The notes under the pieces were generated by a model. That model was not told the origin of the DNA. It did not search any database and was given only the letters and a program-made list of their open reading frames with translations. Below, one piece after another: positions 35,427-44,865 of a DNA stretch of 64,000 nucleotides (positions are counted from its first letter, which is position 1; every line of letters starts with the position of its first letter). This stretch comes from Sphingobacterium sp. JB170 (lineage in GTDB: Bacteria; Bacteroidota; Bacteroidia; Sphingobacteriales; Sphingobacteriaceae), in NCBI RefSeq assembly GCF_900163865.1, contig NZ_FUKU01000059.1, forward strand, positions 86,005-150,004, given 5' to 3'. The position numbers were made by a program, and so were the translations under genes.

Positions 35427-36344
35427 TTAGTTTTTTGATAGCGTCACTTTTTCGATGAAAATATCGTGCATCGATGGAATAATTTCGATTATTTGGTGTA
35501 TAGTTACTTTAGGTATAAGCAGTAGTAATATATCATTTAATGTCTTATCATCGTGAATTTTGACAACAGCTTCTTTGGTATCTTGTGCAGTGGTATGGCG
35601 AATGATATCGATAAACGGTATCTCGTCTATCTCGCCTCGCGCTCCTTCCATCGATGAATAGCTTATTTTAAACGTTTGATTTCTGTAGGATTGTTTAATG
35701 TCTTTTACAGAACCCTCAAGAATCTTTTCAGATCTGTTGATGAGTGCAATATCGTCGCATAGAGCCTCGATCGATTCCATTCGGTGTGTCGAATATATTA
35801 CTGTGGCACCCTTTCTATTGAGCTCGATGATTTCGTTTTGTATTATTTGTGCATTTACCGGGTCGAATCCTGAAAAGGGTTCATCGAGAATAATCAAGTC
35901 GGGCTCGTGTACAATCGTAGCAACGAATTGTACTTTTTGTTGCATACCTTTACTCAAGTCTTCTACTCTTTTGTCCCACCAAGATTGTATTTCAAGTTTT
36001 TCGAACCAATGTTTTATTCGGTGGCTTGCGTCCTTCTTTTTTAAGCCTTTTAATTGTGCTAGATAAAGCATTTGTTCGCCTATTTTCATCTTTTTATATA
36101 GTCCCCGTTCTTCGGGTAGGTATCCGATCCTTTCAATGTGCTTAGGCTGCAGTTTTTCGCCATCAAAAAATATTTCCCCACTATCGGGCGCACTAATTTG
36201 ATTGATAATACGGATCAATGTAGTTTTTCCCGCCCCGTTGGGTCCTAGAAGACCAAATATGCTCCCCTTTGGAACTGTTATAGAGACATTGTCCAACGCT
36301 CGATGATTGCTATATTTTTTGACGATGTTTTTGATTTCAAGCAT
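35427..36344 (-). CDS. ABC exporter ATPase, NatA-like
   Basis: The 305-residue protein has Walker A GPNGAGKTT, signature LSKGMQQKVQF, Walker B LIILDEPFSGFDP and the switch histidine STHR. About 80 C-terminal residues resemble DUF4162 regions of NatA proteins. The start at 36344 (MLEIKNIVKKYS) is preferred to an upstream ATG at 36380 that would add 12 unusual residues. It pairs with the permease gene downstream. Confidence 0.92.
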   Translation of the reverse strand: MLEIKNIVKKYSNHRALDNVSITVPKGSIFGLLGPNGAGKTTLIRIINQISAPDSGEIFFDGEKLQPKHIERIGYLPEERGLYKKMKIGEQMLYLAQLKGLKKKDASHRIKHWFEKLEIQSWWDKRVEDLSKGMQQKVQFVATIVHEPDLIILDEPFSGFDPVNAQIIQNEIIELNRKGATVIYSTHRMESIEALCDDIALINRSEKILEGSVKDIKQSYRNQTFKISYSSMEGARGEIDEIPFIDIIRHTTAQDTKEAVVKIHDDKTLNDILLLLIPKVTIHQIIEIIPSMHDIFIEKVTLSKN

Positions 36345-36942
36345 TTTTATTTTATAATTAGGGTCAATCACTTGCGGCAATGCTAATTGCCGCCACAGTT
36401 TTATGTATTCGTTTGTACGAAATAATACGCAGTTTCCGTAAGCATACTTTTTATGCTATTCTTAGCAGTGCATTGTAACACTTTTTTATTAACACGCGAT
36501 TTAATGCCTTATCGAGCGGATAAGAACTCGATCAGAAAATACAACCAAAAGTTGTGCACGCCGCTCATAAAGTCAATTAAAACGGGCATTTTCTGTTGCC
36601 CGACCTGGCGGAGCAAAATCTTATTTCAAGTTCGAGAAAAGCACTGATCGCAATTGCTGACGCCTACTTTGTAATCCAGCGAAAGCCTATTTGTTTCGTT
36701 TATCGGTATGACGAATACCACAATTTATCTTCACGCAGATTTATCTCGCCCTAAAGATAAAAACATCAAGGCATAATATGATAGTTATGGGTCGAATATT
36801 TTTTAAAAATGCTTTTCGTAATTTGTGTACAGTTTGATGGAGGCGTGGGATGTCGAACGTTTTGTTTGCAAAAGCACACGTAATTCGATAACCGAGAATT
36901 AAACCTATGAAAAATCCATTGTTAATAGCTGTGAGAATTTTT
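36345..36942. other. Intergenic region with no recognised gene
   Basis: About 600 bases between the NatA-like gene and engB, which diverge. A 64-codon open frame at 36453-36647 has no recognisable motif. The sequence is more mixed in composition than a simple promoter region and may contain decayed coding sequence, but I cannot assign it. Confidence 0.5.
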
Positions 36943-36950
36943 TACCTTTG
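36943..36950 (+). promoter_or_regulatory. -7 promoter element just before engB
   Basis: TACCTTTG matches TAnnTTTG and ends 3 bases before the ATG at 36954. An ATTG lies at 36918-36921 as a weak -33. Transcription would start at or next to the start codon. Confidence 0.45.
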
Positions 36951-36953
36951 TCT

Positions 36954-37571
36954 ATGCTTATAAAATCTGCAGAGTTTGTGTGTAGCAATACGCAAGTCGG
37001 AAAGCTTCCAGCTCCGAGTATACCGGAATATGCATTCATTGGTCGTTCTAATGTTGGTAAATCTTCTTTAATCAACGCCTTATTTAGTAAAAAAGGATTA
37101 GCAAAGACATCGCAAAAACCGGGGAAGACACAGCTTATTAATCATTTTATTATAAATGATAATTGGTATCTCGTGGATTTACCAGGTTATGGTTTTGCAC
37201 AGACGTCCAAAAAAAACCGGGCAGATTGGGTCAAGTTTATACGGCAATATTTAACGCGTCGTGAAAATTTGCAGTGTATTTTTGTTTTGATCGATAGCCG
37301 GTTGGAGCCCCAAAAAATTGATTTAGAATTTTGTTGTTGGTTGGGGGAGCAAGGACTTCCATTTTTGTTGGTATTTACCAAAGCAGATAAGCAATCCGGA
37401 GTGAAATCAGAACAGCATGTTGCGAAGTTCAGACGTGCATTGCTTACTTGGTTTGAAGAGATTCCGAGGCATTTCATTACCTCAGCAGAAACTAAATTAG
37501 GAACTGACGAAGTGCTTGCGGCAATTAATGAAATAAATGGAAATTTTGAATTACCCGTGATCTCGGAATAA
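36954..37571 (+). CDS. engB: Ribosome biogenesis GTPase EngB (YihA/YsxC)
   Basis: This GTPase is needed for 50S subunit assembly. The 205-residue protein has G1 GRSNVGKSS, G3 DLPGYGFA, G4 TKAD and G5 TSAET; the KPGKTQLIN stretch is the switch I signature. I start it at ATG 36954; a TTG two codons earlier is inside the promoter box. The UbiA-type gene follows 2 bases after the stop. Confidence 0.96.
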   Translation: MLIKSAEFVCSNTQVGKLPAPSIPEYAFIGRSNVGKSSLINALFSKKGLAKTSQKPGKTQLINHFIINDNWYLVDLPGYGFAQTSKKNRADWVKFIRQYLTRRENLQCIFVLIDSRLEPQKIDLEFCCWLGEQGLPFLLVFTKADKQSGVKSEQHVAKFRRALLTWFEEIPRHFITSAETKLGTDEVLAAINEINGNFELPVISE

Positions 37572-37573
37572 CA

Positions 37574-38428
37574 ATGAAAAAGTATATGTCATTGGTGCTC
37601 TTCGCGCACAGCATATTTGCACTACCGTTTGCAGTAATTGGTTTTTTTCTCGCTATTCAAACAACAGACGAGCCATTTGAATGGCAGAAATTATTATTGA
37701 TGTTGGTGTGCATGGTCACGGCACGTAACGCGGCGATGGCTTTTAATCGCTATTTAGATCGCGATATCGATGCGCAAAACCCTCGTACAGCAATGCGGGA
37801 TATTCCGGCAGGTAAAATCTCTGCTGGGAATGCCTTAGGGTTTACAATAGTGAACTGTCTGGTGTTTATTGGAGCGACGTATTTTATTAACACGCTTTGC
37901 TTTTATCTTTCATTCGTTGCGTTATTTGTCGTGCTTTTTTATAGCTATACGAAACGATTTACCTCTTTGTGTCACCTTGTGCTGGGTGTTGGTCTGGGGT
38001 TAGCGCCCGTTGGGGCTTACCTCGTGGTTACTAATTCATTTGGGTTGATCCCCATTTTTTACGGTGTAGCCGTGATGTGTTGGTCCGGCGGTTTTGATAT
38101 TATTTATGCGTTGCAGGATGAGAAATTCGACCGTAAGAATGGGTTGAATTCAATTCCAGCTTATTTTGGGGGGGGAGGGGCACTTTGGATTTCACGAGTC
38201 CTTCATGTTATCTCTTTTATATTTGTCCTACTTCCGGCCATTTATATGCCTATTAGCTGGTTCTATTACTTGGGTGTTGTGTTCTATGGTTCACTACTTG
38301 TGTATCAACATCGAATAGTATCCCCGACAGACTTAAGCCGCGTAGATCGGGCATTCATGACAACGAATGGTATTGCGTCTGTAATCTTCGCTGTATTCTA
38401 TTTGTTGGACATTGTTTTCTTAGTTTAG
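37574..38428 (+). CDS. UbiA-type prenyltransferase (4-hydroxybenzoate/MqnP-like)
   Basis: The 284-residue integral membrane protein (about eight helices) has the two aspartate motifs of the superfamily: NRYLDRDID (N58, D62, D66) and the DEKFDRKNG segment. This version is often annotated as a putative 4-hydroxybenzoate polyprenyltransferase, and several members act as MqnP in the futalosine menaquinone route. Whether that route exists here cannot be told from the window. A lipid quinone role is the best guess. Confidence 0.85.
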   Translation: MKKYMSLVLFAHSIFALPFAVIGFFLAIQTTDEPFEWQKLLLMLVCMVTARNAAMAFNRYLDRDIDAQNPRTAMRDIPAGKISAGNALGFTIVNCLVFIGATYFINTLCFYLSFVALFVVLFYSYTKRFTSLCHLVLGVGLGLAPVGAYLVVTNSFGLIPIFYGVAVMCWSGGFDIIYALQDEKFDRKNGLNSIPAYFGGGGALWISRVLHVISFIFVLLPAIYMPISWFYYLGVVFYGSLLVYQHRIVSPTDLSRVDRAFMTTNGIASVIFAVFYLLDIVFLV

Positions 38429-38521
38429 TATTGCAAATAAATATATTTTTTACCTTGAACTGGCGAAATTTATTGCCATTCCACTTTGAAATAGCTTTAT
38501 TTGCAGAAATCATTATTTTAA

Positions 38522-40948
38522 ATGGCAAAGAACTTACTGATTGTAGAGTCACCTGCGAAAGCAAAAACGATAGAAGGATATTTAGGTAAAGACTTTTTAG
38601 TGAAGTCAAGTTATGGGCATATCCGTGATTTGGTGAAGACGGATGATGCGATCGACACAGAGAATGATTTTAAACAAAAGTATGAGGTACCCTCCGACAA
38701 AAAGGCCGTAGTAAGTGAATTGAAGAAACTTGCTAAAGCAGCTGAAATGGTTTGGCTAGCATCGGATGAGGACCGTGAAGGAGAAGCTATATCGTGGCAT
38801 TTATTTGAAACTTTAGCACTAAGCGACGATAAAACTAAGCGAATAGTCTTCCACGAGATCACCAAACCTGCTATACTTAAAGCAATCGACCAGCCTCGAC
38901 GAATAGATTATAATTTAGTAAACGCACAACAAGCGCGCCGTGTGTTAGACCGGCTCGTCGGTTTTGAGCTCTCACCGGTTTTATGGCGTAAAGTGAAACC
39001 ATCTTTGTCCGCCGGGCGTGTTCAATCTGTCGCCGTACGCCTTATTGTGGAACGCGAGCGCGATATAAATAAATTTCAGGCAGAAGCCTCCTTTAAAATT
39101 GTCGCCCAGTTTTTGACAGAAAATGCCAATGAACAGTTTAAAGCGGAGTTGCCACACCGATTTTCAAAAAAGGAAGATGCGAGCACATTTTTAAAAGAAT
39201 GTATTGATGCTGCTTTCCAAGTTAACTCGTTAGAGAAAAAACCGGGAAAGCGATCTCCAGCAGCACCATTTACAACTTCTACATTACAGCAGGAAGCATC
39301 TCGCAAATTAGGTTATTCCGTCGCGCGCACGATGCAACTTGCGCAGCGTCTATATGAAGCCGGTCATATTACGTATATGAGAACCGACTCTGTAAATTTA
39401 AGTGATACGGCTATTCAGGCCGCGGAGCAGGAAATTGTGAATGCGTATGGTGATAAATATCACAAATTGCGCCGCTTCAAAACGAAATCTGCAGGCGCTC
39501 AGGAGGCTCACGAGGCGATCCGTCCTACATACTTTTCGACGCACAGTATTACTGAAGGGGGAAGTGAGGGGCGGTTGTATGAGCTGATATGGAAGCGTGC
39601 GATCGCATCACAAATGAGTGAAGCGGAGTTTGAGAAAACGACCGCTAAAATAGCAGTATCAACACGTAAAGAAGAGCTAGTCGCTAGTGGTGAAGTGATG
39701 AAATTCGATGGATTTCTGAAAGTCTACATGGAGTCGACCGATGACGATTCCGATTCGCAATCAGACCAAAATGACGACAACGCGCTTTTACCACCGTTAT
39801 CAAAAGGACAATCGTTAGCATTGAAATCAATGCAAGCAACAGAGCGATTTTCTCGCGCACCGGCAAGATTTACGGAAGCTTCGTTGGTAAAGAAATTAGA
39901 AGAGCTCGGAATTGGTCGGCCATCTACTTATGCGCCAACAATATCGACTATTCAGAATCGTGGCTACGTTGTCAAAGAAGACCGAGACGGTCGCGAACGT
40001 AGGTTTGTCGTCTTATCGATTAATAAGCAAGATGTAGAGGAGCAGGTGAAAACGGAGATGACTGGGGCGGAACGATCTAAGATGTTTCCAACAGATATTG
40101 GTGTGCTAGTCAACGATTTTCTTGTAGAACATTTTAACGATATCATTGATTATCATTTCACGGCGAAAGTAGAGAAAGAATTTGATGAGATCGCGCAGGG
40201 GGAAAAGGAATGGACGAAAATGCTTTCCGAATTTTATGGACCCTTCCACGCGGGGATTCAAGACACCTTGGAGAACGCCGAACGTGCGACGCACGAACGC
40301 CAGTTGGGCGCTGATCCCGAGACGGGAAAACCTGTTTCTGTCCGGGTGGGTCGATTTGGGCCATTGGTGCAAATAGGCAGCGCCGACGATGAAGAAAAGC
40401 CACGATTTGCATCGCTTCGAAAGGGACAAATGATCGAAACGATCACTTTCGATGAAGCGATGGACCTATTTAAATTGCCTAAGAAAGTAGGTGTATTTGA
40501 GGAAAAGGAAATGACCGTTGCAATTGGTCGATTTGGACCCTATATCCGTCACGCTAGTGCATTCTTTTCTTTACCCAAAGATCTGGATCCGATGGATGTC
40601 ACAGAAGAACAGGCGATCGAAATTATTAAGGAGAAACGTCAAAAAGACATCGATAAGATTATCCGTGTATTTGAAGAGAATGAAGAGGCTCGTATCGAAA
40701 ATGGACGGTGGGGGCCTTTCATACGGTTAGGTAAACAAAATATAAAAATACCCAAAGGGACAGAGATCGAAACAATCACGTACGAGGATGTTCTAAAATG
40801 GGCGGATGCCGATCCGAAGGGGAAAGCGAAGGCAGCTAAGAAAGCTGCTTCTACTGCAAAGAAAGCCCCTGCAAAGAAAGCCCCTGCAAAGAAAGCCCCT
40901 GCAAAAACGGGCAAGAAAACACCGGCAAAAAATAAAGCGAAAAAATAA
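38522..40948 (+). CDS. topA: DNA topoisomerase I
   Basis: This type IA enzyme relaxes negative supercoils. The 808-residue protein starts with the Toprim domain (LLIVESPAKAKTIEGYLG, SDEDREGEAISWH), carries the catalytic tyrosine in ITYMRTDS (Y285), and replaces the E. coli zinc ribbons with three C-terminal repeats (GRFGPLVQIG, GRFGPYIRHA, GRWGPFIRLG). It ends in a 40-residue Lys/Ala/Pro tail partly encoded by a 15-base tandem repeat. A small unknown gene and cmk follow closely. Confidence 0.98.
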   Translation: MAKNLLIVESPAKAKTIEGYLGKDFLVKSSYGHIRDLVKTDDAIDTENDFKQKYEVPSDKKAVVSELKKLAKAAEMVWLASDEDREGEAISWHLFETLALSDDKTKRIVFHEITKPAILKAIDQPRRIDYNLVNAQQARRVLDRLVGFELSPVLWRKVKPSLSAGRVQSVAVRLIVERERDINKFQAEASFKIVAQFLTENANEQFKAELPHRFSKKEDASTFLKECIDAAFQVNSLEKKPGKRSPAAPFTTSTLQQEASRKLGYSVARTMQLAQRLYEAGHITYMRTDSVNLSDTAIQAAEQEIVNAYGDKYHKLRRFKTKSAGAQEAHEAIRPTYFSTHSITEGGSEGRLYELIWKRAIASQMSEAEFEKTTAKIAVSTRKEELVASGEVMKFDGFLKVYMESTDDDSDSQSDQNDDNALLPPLSKGQSLALKSMQATERFSRAPARFTEASLVKKLEELGIGRPSTYAPTISTIQNRGYVVKEDRDGRERRFVVLSINKQDVEEQVKTEMTGAERSKMFPTDIGVLVNDFLVEHFNDIIDYHFTAKVEKEFDEIAQGEKEWTKMLSEFYGPFHAGIQDTLENAERATHERQLGADPETGKPVSVRVGRFGPLVQIGSADDEEKPRFASLRKGQMIETITFDEAMDLFKLPKKVGVFEEKEMTVAIGRFGPYIRHASAFFSLPKDLDPMDVTEEQAIEIIKEKRQKDIDKIIRVFEENEEARIENGRWGPFIRLGKQNIKIPKGTEIETITYEDVLKWADADPKGKAKAAKKAASTAKKAPAKKAPAKKAPAKTGKKTPAKNKAKK
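40856..40900 (+). repeat. Tandem repeat encoding the TopA tail
   Basis: The 15-base unit GCAAAGAAAGCCCCT occurs three times exactly, followed by a partial copy. Each copy encodes AKKAP in a frame-preserving way, so the copy number can change without breaking topA. Confidence 0.95.
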
Positions 40949-40953
40949 CATAT

Positions 40954-41367
40954 ATGAAAGACGCGTTACCAGAAAACATTGTTGAAGATATATCCATTGC
41001 GGTGGTCTTTGAAAATGAGACCCCTCTGGAAAAGGTATGGTCCGTATATGTCGTTAACGAGAAGGATATTCCGCTGACAGACGTTTTTGTTACTTCTAAG
41101 GGGTATGGTGAAAAAGAGGGCAGACAAGTAAAAACAACAACCTTACGGCATTTTATCGGGGATGTAGGGGCTTTGCAAGCCATAAAAATTGAAATTATTG
41201 ATACGCAGGTTTTTGGTTTGACTAATGAATATTGGTTGAGTTATTATATCGGTTCAACGATTTACGATAAAAAATATATCTTTTTGCCCGAAAGTATTGT
41301 GGATGAGAACTTAATTCGAGTTCCACTGGTCAACAAGCCTGGAATAGTCATTGGAGGAACCAAATAA
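40954..41367 (+). CDS. Conserved hypothetical protein between topA and cmk
   Basis: The 137-residue soluble protein has mostly beta character (ISIAVVFENETPLEKVWSVY, DVFVTSKGYGE) and no signal or enzyme motif. I recall similar genes at this place in Sphingobacteriales but no function. It lies 5 bases after topA and overlaps the cmk start by one base (TAATG), so the three are cotranscribed. Confidence 0.8.
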   Translation: MKDALPENIVEDISIAVVFENETPLEKVWSVYVVNEKDIPLTDVFVTSKGYGEKEGRQVKTTTLRHFIGDVGALQAIKIEIIDTQVFGLTNEYWLSYYIGSTIYDKKYIFLPESIVDENLIRVPLVNKPGIVIGGTK

Positions 41368-42056
41368 TGAGCACGTCTAATTTTATCATTGCAATTGACG
41401 GATTTTCGTCCTGTGGAAAAAGTACATTGGCAAAAGCGTTGGCAAAAGAGCTAGAATTTGTATTTATCGATAGCGGCGCGATGTACCGCGCTGTTACCTT
41501 GTACTTTATTCGTGAGCGTGTTGATCTTCAAAGCGAACAAGCCGTTCTACAAGCATTAGAGAGTATTCATATTGATCTTGTTCCTAACGGGCAGACAGTG
41601 CAGATACTACTGAATGAGGAGGATGTGTCGGAAGAGATACGGTTGATGTACGTCTCGGATTTCGTAAGCGAGGTGAGTGCTGTAAAGGCTGTACGCCAAG
41701 CGATGGTTGCCCAACAACAGAAATTAGGAGGCCGTAGAAACATCGTAATGGATGGACGCGATATCGGGACAACGGTTTTTCCGAATGCGGATTTGAAGAT
41801 CTTTATGACGGCTAGCCCGAGTGTTCGCGCAGAACGTCGATTTGCAGAACTCATGGCCAAAGGGGAAACCGTTACGATGGAAGAAGTACGGGATAATCTT
41901 GCACATCGCGATCATATTGACTCCACGCGGCAAGAGAGCCCTTTACGACAAGCGCAGGATGCCATCGTGCTTGACAATTCAAAATTCACACAAGAAGAAC
42001 AGCTGAAAATCGTTATTGATGCATATAATCAGTTAAAAATAAAGGGCAGTGTTTAA
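41367..42056 (+). CDS. cmk: Cytidylate kinase
   Basis: This enzyme phosphorylates CMP and dCMP. The 229-residue protein has the P-loop GFSSCGKST, DSGAMYRAVT, the CMP-binding region with MDGRDIGTTVFPNA, and the RAERRF lid. The start overlaps the upstream stop by one base. A GGAGG lies 9 bases upstream but is created by two Gly codons, so it may not act as a ribosome-binding site. Confidence 0.97.
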   Translation: MSTSNFIIAIDGFSSCGKSTLAKALAKELEFVFIDSGAMYRAVTLYFIRERVDLQSEQAVLQALESIHIDLVPNGQTVQILLNEEDVSEEIRLMYVSDFVSEVSAVKAVRQAMVAQQQKLGGRRNIVMDGRDIGTTVFPNADLKIFMTASPSVRAERRFAELMAKGETVTMEEVRDNLAHRDHIDSTRQESPLRQAQDAIVLDNSKFTQEEQLKIVIDAYNQLKIKGSV

Positions 42057-42076
42057 ATCAGCTGACCTTTATTTTT
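42035..42076. terminator. Terminator between cmk and ribF
   Basis: AAAAATAAAGG (42035-42045) pairs with CCTTTATTTTT (42066-42076). The left arm lies inside the last cmk codons and the stop codon is in the loop. It can work for both convergent genes. Confidence 0.75.
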
Positions 42077-42083
42077 GATAACC

Positions 42084-43067
42084 CTATTTCATTGTCGAAA
42101 AGAAATCGCGTATCGCTTTTTCATCCAGTTTGATTTGCTCCTTCATGATATCTAAAGATTCGTACCACTGGTCATGCCGAATGAATTTCAAGAATTTTAC
42201 ACGAATCGTTTTTCCATAAATATCATCTTCGAAGTCCAGTAGATTGATCTCAATTTTACGTGTCATACCGTCGACCGTAGGACGCGTACCAATGTAGGCC
42301 ATCCCTTTCTCAATAGACTCTGGTTGAGGTTCGTTGTATCTTCCTGTATTAATTGAAGGAACATTAGAGTATATCTCAGCCTCTACGGCATAAATTCCAT
42401 ATGCAGGAATGAGTTTATGTTTTTCTAATACATTAAGATTTGCGGTAGGGAATCCGATTTCACGTCCAATTTGATCGCCCCGCACCACAGTTCCAGTTAG
42501 CTCAAAGTTGTAACCCAAATATTTATTTGCAGTTTCTATATCGCCTTTAATCAATGATTCACGTACACGCGTAGAGGAGACAGCGACGTCTTCAATGTCC
42601 TGTTCTGGGATTTGCTCCACGGCGAAATCATAAATTGGAGCATAGTACTTTAAATCTAATATTGAGCCTCGTCTGTCTTTACCAAAATGATGGTCATACC
42701 CGATAACAATTTGCTTGGTCCCGAGTTGTCCCACGAGCACCTCGTTGATATACTGCTCGGGGCTCTGGTTGGAGAAATCGCGCGTGAAGGGGGTTACGAT
42801 CAAATGATCAATGCCCGCCAATGCCAGCCGATTGGCTTTCTCTTCTATATCGTTAATTAAACGTAAACTTTCATCATTAGGGTTTATGATTAAACGTGGA
42901 TGAGGGAAGAATGTTAATAGGACGGTTTCACCACCAATATTTTGAGCGCATTCTTTTAACTTAGATAAGATTTTTTGGTGGCCGATATGGACGCCATCAA
43001 ATGTGCCAATAGTGACAACAGCATTTGAGAGTGGCTTAAATTCCCCTAAGTTTCGATATATTTTCAT
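42084..43067 (-). CDS. ribF: Bifunctional riboflavin kinase/FAD synthetase
   Basis: This protein makes FMN and FAD. The 327-residue chain has the N-terminal adenylyltransferase domain (VVTIGTFDGVHIGHQKI, YDHHFGKDRRG, VSSTRVRESL) and the C-terminal flavokinase domain (GREIGFPTANL, and the later NLLDFEDDIYG). It is the last gene of an ftsX-DUF3098-uppP-truB-ribF cluster, with 2 bases between it and truB. Confidence 0.97.
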   Translation of the reverse strand: MKIYRNLGEFKPLSNAVVTIGTFDGVHIGHQKILSKLKECAQNIGGETVLLTFFPHPRLIINPNDESLRLINDIEEKANRLALAGIDHLIVTPFTRDFSNQSPEQYINEVLVGQLGTKQIVIGYDHHFGKDRRGSILDLKYYAPIYDFAVEQIPEQDIEDVAVSSTRVRESLIKGDIETANKYLGYNFELTGTVVRGDQIGREIGFPTANLNVLEKHKLIPAYGIYAVEAEIYSNVPSINTGRYNEPQPESIEKGMAYIGTRPTVDGMTRKIEINLLDFEDDIYGKTIRVKFLKFIRHDQWYESLDIMKEQIKLDEKAIRDFFSTMK

Positions 43068-43069
43068 TC

Positions 43070-43810
43070 CTATTTTGTAGGATTAGATAAATTTTGAGAT
43101 GTTTCCTTTTGTGCGTTTATTACTTTTACAAGATCGTCTATTTTCCATGCATCAAGGACACTAAAGTTCCCACTTTTTGTTCGCCGTAAACTGCTTAAAT
43201 GCGCTCCAATCCCCAGTTCCTTTCCGAAGTCGTGTGCGATGGAGCGAATGTATGTGCCCTTGCTGCACTGTATTCTGAAATGGACATTTGGCAATTCGAT
43301 CCGCTGAATATCGAAAGCAGTAATTTTTACTTGTCGCTTTTTGAGTTCGACTTGTTCGCCGCGTCGCGCTTTTTCGTAAATGCGTTCACCATTTATTTTT
43401 ATGGCAGAGTGGGCAGGTGGAAACTGAGCGATCTCACCGAGAAACTTTTCTACTGTTTTATAGATGTCAGTATCGGTGATTGTGGAGTAGTCGAAAAGTT
43501 GATCGACCTCTGTTTCCAGATCGTAGGATGGGGTAGAAGCTCCGATGGTTATTGTACCCGTGTACTCTTTGTCTTCGGCCTGATAAGAGTCGATCTTTTT
43601 GGTGAACTTTCCGGTACAAAGAATAAGAAGACCGGTTGCTAGAGGATCTAGCGTTCCTGCGTGTCCAACTTTTATTTTTTGTGGTTTCATACTATTGCGT
43701 AGCTTTCCAACCACATCAAAACTGGTCCAGTTTAAAGGTTTGTCCACCAATAGAACCTCACCTTCTGCGAAATGAAAGTCAGAAGAGTTTGTTTCGTGTA
43801 TATCTTTCAT
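43070..43810 (-). CDS. truB: tRNA pseudouridine-55 synthase
   Basis: This enzyme isomerises U55 of the tRNA T loop. The 246-residue protein has KVGHAGTLDPLATGLL with the catalytic Asp (D55), HSAIKINGERIYEKAR and GTYIRSIAHDFG. It is about 60 residues shorter than E. coli TruB at the C-terminus, as in many bacteria lacking a PUA domain. Its ATG directly abuts the uppP stop. Confidence 0.97.
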   Translation of the reverse strand: MKDIHETNSSDFHFAEGEVLLVDKPLNWTSFDVVGKLRNSMKPQKIKVGHAGTLDPLATGLLILCTGKFTKKIDSYQAEDKEYTGTITIGASTPSYDLETEVDQLFDYSTITDTDIYKTVEKFLGEIAQFPPAHSAIKINGERIYEKARRGEQVELKKRQVKITAFDIQRIELPNVHFRIQCSKGTYIRSIAHDFGKELGIGAHLSSLRRTKSGNFSVLDAWKIDDLVKVINAQKETSQNLSNPTK

Positions 43811-44605
43811 TTATATGATTTGCAGACTCGTTCCGCTCAATATTAATCCAATAATCGCTAATCCAAGCAATATTCGGTACCAACCAAATGCTTTGAAACC
43901 GTATTTTGTTAACACTTCAATGAAGCTTTTTATTGCGATAATTGCAACAATAAATCCAATGACGTTTCCTATAATAAGTAAGTTCATTTCTTCTCCGGTG
44001 AAGGTATGACCCTCTTTAAGAAATTTGTAGAGCTTGACAACAGATGCGCCAAGCATCATTGGAATAGCGAGAAAAAATGAAAATTCGGCCGCTGCTTTAC
44101 GTGTTAAACTTTGGGTCATTCCGCCAATTATTGTACTCGCAGATCGGGATGTTCCTGGTATTAGCGCTAAACATTGATACCAACCGATGATAAAGGCCTG
44201 TTTATACGTAATTTCATCTGAATTATCAAGTTGCGGCTTGTTAAACCACTTGTCAACAAAAAGCAAAATGACACCGCCAATCACGAGCATGACAGCTACC
44301 ATTAACGGACTTTCCAGCAGTGAATCAATAAAATCGTTGAATGCTAAACCTAATATAGATGCCGGTATTGCCGCTACGACGAGTTTATAGTAGAAATCTA
44401 GCGATTTAAAAAAACGTCTGTAATACAATACCAGTACCGACAAGATAGTGCCCATTTGAATTACGATGGTGAAAAGTTTTACGAACGGAGACGGTTCCAT
44501 TCCCATTAGAGCAGTTCCAATGATCATGTGCCCCGTAGAGGATACAGGAAGAAATTCTGTAAGTCCTTCAATGATTGCTAATACAATCGCTTGAAAATAG
44601 GTCAT
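43811..44605 (-). CDS. uppP: Undecaprenyl-diphosphate phosphatase
   Basis: This integral inner-membrane enzyme recycles the lipid carrier for murein and other polymers; overproduction of relatives gives bacitracin resistance. The 264-residue protein has EGLTEFLPVSSTGH near residue 13 and the second motif PGTSRSASTI, both part of the active site, and about eight helices. It overlaps the upstream DUF3098 stop by one base. Confidence 0.97.
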   Translation of the reverse strand: MTYFQAIVLAIIEGLTEFLPVSSTGHMIIGTALMGMEPSPFVKLFTIVIQMGTILSVLVLYYRRFFKSLDFYYKLVVAAIPASILGLAFNDFIDSLLESPLMVAVMLVIGGVILLFVDKWFNKPQLDNSDEITYKQAFIIGWYQCLALIPGTSRSASTIIGGMTQSLTRKAAAEFSFFLAIPMMLGASVVKLYKFLKEGHTFTGEEMNLLIIGNVIGFIVAIIAIKSFIEVLTKYGFKAFGWYRILLGLAIIGLILSGTSLQII

Positions 44606-44853
44606 TAGTCTTGTGCTTTGTTATTTTTTGGTTTATACAATATAGAAACGAATCCAAGGGCGAATCCTAAAACAACAACCAACGGAGCTAATGTTATTTT
44701 TGTGAAGCTATAGATATCTTCCGAACCAGACATCAAGAAGAAGCCGATGGCCACAACGACTATGCTGGCGATAAACAGTTGGTAATTTATTTGTTCAAAG
44801 GCAAAACCATTATTTTGCACTTTGGGAGTTGTTTTTTGTTTCTTTTCAGACAT
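44605..44853 (-). CDS. DUF3098 small membrane protein
   Basis: The 82-residue protein has two helices (about 27-43 and 55-74) with FFLMSGSEDIYSFTKITLAP between them, the DUF3098 pattern. In Bacteroidota it commonly lies between ftsX and uppP. A role in division or envelope biogenesis is inferred only from that linkage. Confidence 0.88.
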   Translation of the reverse strand: MSEKKQKTTPKVQNNGFAFEQINYQLFIASIVVVAIGFFLMSGSEDIYSFTKITLAPLVVVLGFALGFVSILYKPKNNKAQD

Positions 44854-44865
44854 GTTTTTTTAATG

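Noticed and set aside
36453..36647. 64-codon frame upstream of engB
   Set aside because: No recognisable motif; the length is expected by chance in this composition.
40856..40900. Possible CRISPR-like repeat array
   Set aside because: The repeats are contiguous without spacers and are codons of the TopA tail. No CRISPR array is seen elsewhere.
41349..41367. GGAGG upstream of cmk as a Shine-Dalgarno site
   Set aside because: It is formed by two Gly codons of the upstream gene, so it is weak evidence compared with the rpsR and rplI sites.
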